A stretch of 64,000 nt of DNA, taken from positions 1,714,501 to 1,778,500 of the forward strand of contig NZ_CP026362.1 of NCBI RefSeq assembly GCF_004116955.1, in the 5' to 3' direction. The DNA comes from Bacillus vallismortis (lineage in GTDB: Bacteria; Bacillota; Bacilli; Bacillales; Bacillaceae). Positions within the stretch are counted from its first letter, which is position 1. Each line of letters starts with the position of its first letter. The notes beneath the pieces are model-generated. The model was not told where the DNA came from and searched no databases. It saw only the letters and a program-made list of their open reading frames with translations. This document shows positions 60,740 through 64,000 of this stretch, piece after piece. Made by a program: the position numbers and the translations under genes.

Positions 60740-61522
60740 CTAAATTCCGCCAAACCTCCGGCCCCTCTGCTGATACTCTCCTAACGCCTTTAAGAAGTGA
60801 TCTTCCTTAAAGTCAGGCCACAGGACGTCAGTAAACACAAATTCGCTGTAGGCAACCTGCCATAGCATAAAATTGCTCAGTCTAATCTCGCCGCTCGTCC
60901 GAATTAAAAGTTCAGGATCCTGCAAAGATTCAGTCATTAAGTAATTAGCAAAAAGTGATTCATCAATATCTTCAATGTGCAAAGACCCGTCCTTCACTTT
61001 TTCCGCAAGCGATTTTGCAGCAGTGACAATTTCGGTACGACCACCATAATTGAGAGCAAAATTAAGGATCATCCCATCATTTTGCGCCGTATCCTGTACA
61101 GCCTTTTCAATCGCACGTAATGTGTGCGCCGGCAAAGCCGTTTCATCCCCTATAATCCGGACCTGTACATTTTCCTCAACTAGCTCTGGGAGATACGTAT
61201 TTAAAAATTCTTCAGGAAGCTTCATTAAAAAATCGACTTCCATTTTCGGCCTCTTCCAGTTTTCCGTTGAAAATGCATACAAAGTCAGTACTTTGACACC
61301 AAGTTCGTTCGCAAGCTTCGTTGTCCTTTTTACCACCTTCATCCCTTCATGGTGACCTGCAATTCGGGGAAGAGAGCGTTTTTTAGCCCAACGGCCATTT
61401 CCATCCATGATAATGGCAATGTGTTCGGGAATTTCTCCCTTAAGTATGTCTTCTTTTGTATAACGTTCTAAGTTGGAAGCCGCAGTTTGCTGATTCTTCC
61501 AATTTTTGAGTATGTTGAGCAT
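60740..61522 (-). CDS. uppS: Undecaprenyl diphosphate synthase
   Basis: A predicted 260-residue cis-prenyltransferase that makes the C55 lipid carrier for wall polymers. HIAIIMDGNGRWAKKR near residue 35 holds the catalytic Asp, and HHEGMKVVKR, YAFSTENWKRP, and TSGEIRLSNFMLWQ follow. It begins the uppS-cdsA-dxr-rasP-proS-polC run after the frr terminator. Confidence 0.97.
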   Translation of the reverse strand: MLNILKNWKNQQTAASNLERYTKEDILKGEIPEHIAIIMDGNGRWAKKRSLPRIAGHHEGMKVVKRTTKLANELGVKVLTLYAFSTENWKRPKMEVDFLMKLPEEFLNTYLPELVEENVQVRIIGDETALPAHTLRAIEKAVQDTAQNDGMILNFALNYGGRTEIVTAAKSLAEKVKDGSLHIEDIDESLFANYLMTESLQDPELLIRTSGEIRLSNFMLWQVAYSEFVFTDVLWPDFKEDHFLKALGEYQQRGRRFGGI

Positions 61523-61587
61523 GAGATTCCTCCGTCACCCAAAAAGGTTGCATTCCCTGCTGATAACCGATGTAATCAACAGTATTA

Positions 61588-61619
61588 ACAAAAAAACCCC
61601 CTGTAAACATGAGAGGGTC
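61588..61619 (-). terminator. Intrinsic terminator after frr
   Basis: ACCCTC pairs with GGGGGT (one wobble) and is followed by seven T residues, 34 bases after the frr stop. Confidence 0.8.
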
Positions 61620-61652
61620 TTTTCACTATTATCTATTGTACATAGTTTTTCA

Positions 61653-62210
61653 TTAAACTTCCATGATTTCTTTTTCTTTGTCTTTTGTGACACTGTCAAT
61701 TTTTGACACATATTCATCTGTCAGTTTTTGAACGTCTTCAGTGGAAGCACGCAGTTCATCCTCAGTAATGTCTCCGTTTTTCTCAAGTTTTTTGAGATCA
61801 TCGTTAGCATCACGGCGAACGTTACGGACAGCTACTTTCGCCTCTTCAGCATATTTTTTTACAACTTTCACTAATTCCTTACGTCTTTCTTCTGTTAATG
61901 CAGGAATCGCAATTCGAATCATATTTCCGTCACTTGTCGGCGTTACGCCTAAGTCAGCTTTTAAAATCGCTTTTTCAATATCACCGATAGCTGTTTTGTC
62001 ATAAGGCGTTACCACAAGCATACGAGCTTCAGGCACGTTAATAGAAGACAGCTGATTTAAAGGTGTCTGTGCTCCGTAATATTCTACCGTTACTTTATCT
62101 AGCAAAGATGGATTGGCACGGCCTGCACGTACAGTAGCCAATTCGCGCTGATAAGCAGCAATTGCTTTTTCCATTTTTTCTTTTGTTTGAGTTAAGACTT
62201 CTTTTGACAC
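61653..62210 (-). CDS. frr: Ribosome recycling factor
   Basis: A predicted 185-residue RRF that splits post-termination ribosomes with [24 protein letters not shown] and the long C-terminal helix ([20 protein letters not shown]) are typical. It begins one base after the pyrH stop. Confidence 0.98.
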   Translation of the reverse strand: MSKEVLTQTKEKMEKAIAAYQRELATVRAGRANPSLLDKVTVEYYGAQTPLNQLSSINVPEARMLVVTPYDKTAIGDIEKAILKADLGVTPTSDGNMIRIAIPALTEERRKELVKVVKKYAEEAKVAVRNVRRDANDDLKKLEKNGDITEDELRASTEDVQKLTDEYVSKIDSVTKDKEKEIMEV

Positions 62211-62211
62211 G

Positions 62212-62934
62212 TTATTTCCCCCTCACGATCGTTCCGATTGATTCACCGATAACGGCACGTTTGATATTTCCTTCTTCCATAATAGAAAAGACGATAAGCG
62301 GAATGTCATTATCCATGCATAAAGATGATGCTGTAGAATCCATGACTTCCAGGCCGTCTTTTAGAACGTCAAGATAAGAAAGTGATTCATATTTAACAGC
62401 TGTTTCATCTTTTCTAGGATCCGCATTATACACACCGTCAACATTATTTTTAGCCATTAAAATAACGTCTGCTTCAATTTCAGCAGCCCGCAGTGCAGCT
62501 GTCGTATCAGTTGAGAAATATGGGTTTCCTGTGCCCGCAGCGAAAATAACGACACGTTTTTTCTCTAAGTGGCGTATTGCTTTTCTTCTTATGTACGGTT
62601 CAGCAACTTGTCTCATTTCAATGGATGTTTGCACTCTGGACTGGATTCCGAGTGTTTCCAAGCTGTCTTGAAGAGCAAGCGAGTTCATAACTGTCGCCAG
62701 CATTCCCATATAATCAGCAGTTGCACGGTCCATACCCAGGTCACTTCCTGTTTTTCCGCGCCATAAGTTGCCGCCGCCTACTACAACAGCCACTTCGACT
62801 TCAAGCTCAGCGATTTCTTTCACTTGCTTTGCAATGGATTGAATGACAGTTGGGTTAATTCCGTTACCCTGTTCTCCTGCCAATGCTTCTCCGCTAAGCT
62901 TTAATACGATACGTTTGTATTTTGGTTTTTCCAT
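62212..62934 (-). CDS. pyrH: Uridylate kinase
   Basis: A predicted 240-residue UMP kinase of the amino-acid-kinase fold. [47 protein letters not shown] and [17 protein letters not shown] are characteristic. I start at ATG 62934 ([10 protein letters not shown]) after TTGGAGG; the open frame extends upstream to 62976 through the promoter region. Confidence 0.97.
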   Translation of the reverse strand: MEKPKYKRIVLKLSGEALAGEQGNGINPTVIQSIAKQVKEIAELEVEVAVVVGGGNLWRGKTGSDLGMDRATADYMGMLATVMNSLALQDSLETLGIQSRVQTSIEMRQVAEPYIRRKAIRHLEKKRVVIFAAGTGNPYFSTDTTAALRAAEIEADVILMAKNNVDGVYNADPRKDETAVKYESLSYLDVLKDGLEVMDSTASSLCMDNDIPLIVFSIMEEGNIKRAVIGESIGTIVRGK

Positions 62935-62967
62935 GATAACCTCCAAGTGTAAACATTGCCGTTTTCT

Positions 62968-62996
62968 ATTATGCAAGAGAAAAAAAGGTTTGTAAA
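62968..62996 (-). promoter_or_regulatory. SigA promoter for pyrH-frr
   Basis: TTTACA (62991-62996) and CATAAT (62968-62973) are 17 bases apart, just after the tsf terminator. Confidence 0.65.
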
Positions 62997-63002
62997 TATA
63001 GT

Positions 63003-63035
63003 TTTAAAAATAGGGAACACAATTGTGTCCCCTAT
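63003..63035 (-). terminator. Intrinsic terminator after tsf
   Basis: ATAGGG and ACAC pair with GTGT and CCCTAT with one mismatch around AATT, followed by TTTTTAAAAC. Confidence 0.85.
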
Positions 63036-63078
63036 ACTGCCTGAAAAGACGCGACTTGGCCGCGAAATCTTTTCGCCA

Positions 63079-63960
63079 TTATTTTTTCACTTGGTTCATT
63101 ACTTCTTCAGCAAAGTTTTCTTGACGTTTTTCGATGCCTTCTCCAACTTCATAGCGGACATAAGTTTGAACAGTTGCATTTTTCGCTGCGACAACTTGTT
63201 TCACTTTTTCATCTGGGTTTTTAACGAACGCTTGATCTAAAAGACAAATTTCTTCGAAGAATTTGTTCAGACGGCCTTCAACCATTTTCGCTACGATGTT
63301 TTCAGGTTTGCCTTCTTGAAGGGCTTGCTGAGTTAAGATTTGGCGCTCATGATTTCTTTCTTCTTCAGATACTTGATCACGAGAAATGTAACGAGGGTTA
63401 ACCGCAGCAACGTGCATAGCGATATCTTTCGCAATTTCTTCGTCAGTTGTACCGTTCAGAACAGTTAATACACCGATGCGGCCGCCCATGTGAAGGTAAG
63501 CACCGAATGCAGAGCTGTCGTCTTTTGTAAGAACTGTAAAGCGGCGAAGAGTGATTTTCTCACCGATTTTAGCAACTGCGCTTGTGATGTACTCTTCAAC
63601 AGTAGCACCATTTTCCATTTTTTGACCCATTGCTTCTTCAACATCTGCTGGAGCATTTGTAAGAAGGTGGTCAGCTAACGTGTTAAGAAGCTCTTTGAAG
63701 CCTTCGTTTTTCGCAACGAAGTCAGTTTCAGAGTTTACTTCTAGGATAACACCTTTGTTGCCGTCAGTTTTAATAATAGTAGAACCTTCCGCTGCGATAC
63801 GGTCAGCTTTTTTCGCCGCTTTCGCAATTCCTTTTTCTCTTAAAAGGTCAATTGCTTTGTCCATATTTCCGTCAGTTTCAGTTAACGCTTTTTTACAATC
63901 CATCATGCCCGCGCCAGTTTTTTCGCGCAGTTCTTTTACTTGCTGTGCAGTAATTGCCAT
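63079..63960 (-). CDS. tsf: Elongation factor Ts
   Basis: A predicted 293-residue nucleotide exchange factor for EF-Tu. [20 protein letters not shown] in the N-terminal UBA-like domain and [12 protein letters not shown] in the core are hallmarks. The start ATG 63960 has AAGGAGG upstream. rpsB is expected just beyond the right edge. Confidence 0.98.
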   Translation of the reverse strand: MAITAQQVKELREKTGAGMMDCKKALTETDGNMDKAIDLLREKGIAKAAKKADRIAAEGSTIIKTDGNKGVILEVNSETDFVAKNEGFKELLNTLADHLLTNAPADVEEAMGQKMENGATVEEYITSAVAKIGEKITLRRFTVLTKDDSSAFGAYLHMGGRIGVLTVLNGTTDEEIAKDIAMHVAAVNPRYISRDQVSEEERNHERQILTQQALQEGKPENIVAKMVEGRLNKFFEEICLLDQAFVKNPDEKVKQVVAAKNATVQTYVRYEVGEGIEKRQENFAEEVMNQVKK

Positions 63961-64000
63961 TTGTATTCCTCCTTATATGTTTAAACAAGAGTATGTATAT

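Overview
The window is a stretch of low-GC Firmicute chromosome whose gene content and order match the mutSL to tsf region of the Bacillus subtilis species complex, read here in reverse (almost every gene is on the minus strand). From memory a few proteins (for example the RecA tail and the MutL linker) differ slightly from strain 168, so I take it as a close relative and do not name a species. No tRNA, rRNA, CRISPR array, prophage or insertion-sequence transposase was seen.

Layout, left to right. 1-1976: a small accessory patch with the end of a ymcC-like membrane gene, a YrvL-like membrane protein, a decayed CPBP-family membrane protease and a possible 28-codon peptide gene. 1977-13255: mutL-mutS mismatch repair, cotE (spore coat), ymcA and miaB, kbl-tdh (threonine breakdown), spoVS, ymdB. 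13326-18973: rny (RNase Y), pbpX, recA, cinA. 18992-27741: pgsA, rodZ, ymfK, ymfJ, ymfI, the M16 peptidase pair ymfH/ymfF, the MFS exporter ymfD and the GntR regulator ymfC. 27884-38610: spoIIIE, ylzJ, tepA, rnjB (RNase J2), the lysine/diaminopimelate/dipicolinate cluster dapA-dapG-asd-spoVFB-spoVFA, and ymxH. 38887-46283: mlpA, ylxY, pnpA, rpsO, ribC, truB, rbfA. 46300-50961: the rimP-nusA-rnpM-ylxQ-infB-ylxP-rbfA translation/transcription operon. 51291-63960: polC, proS, rasP, dxr, cdsA, uppS, frr, pyrH, tsf.

The genes are mainly core information processing (DNA repair and replication, translation factors, RNA decay by RNase Y, RNase J2 and PNPase), envelope and isoprenoid precursors (dxr, uppS, cdsA, pgsA, rodZ) and sporulation (spoVF dipicolinate synthase fed by asd/dapG/dapA, spoIIIE DNA translocase, cotE, spoVS). 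Regulatory sites readable in the DNA include SigA promoters, a LexA box at recA, an ECF-type promoter at pbpX, a SigH-type promoter at spoVS, SigE/SigK-type promoters at cotE and spoVF, tandem leader hairpins before rimP-nusA and a probable S15 leader.

The most unusual feature is a dispersed intergenic element present twice (25423-25655 and 38685-38850). Both copies are in the same orientation, have similar imperfect inverted ends beginning CAG and ending CTG, and each sits between two near-copies of a terminator hairpin, as though it inserted at the terminator of the upstream gene (ymfD, mlpA) and duplicated it. I did not find a new multi-gene system; most of the window is conserved housekeeping DNA.
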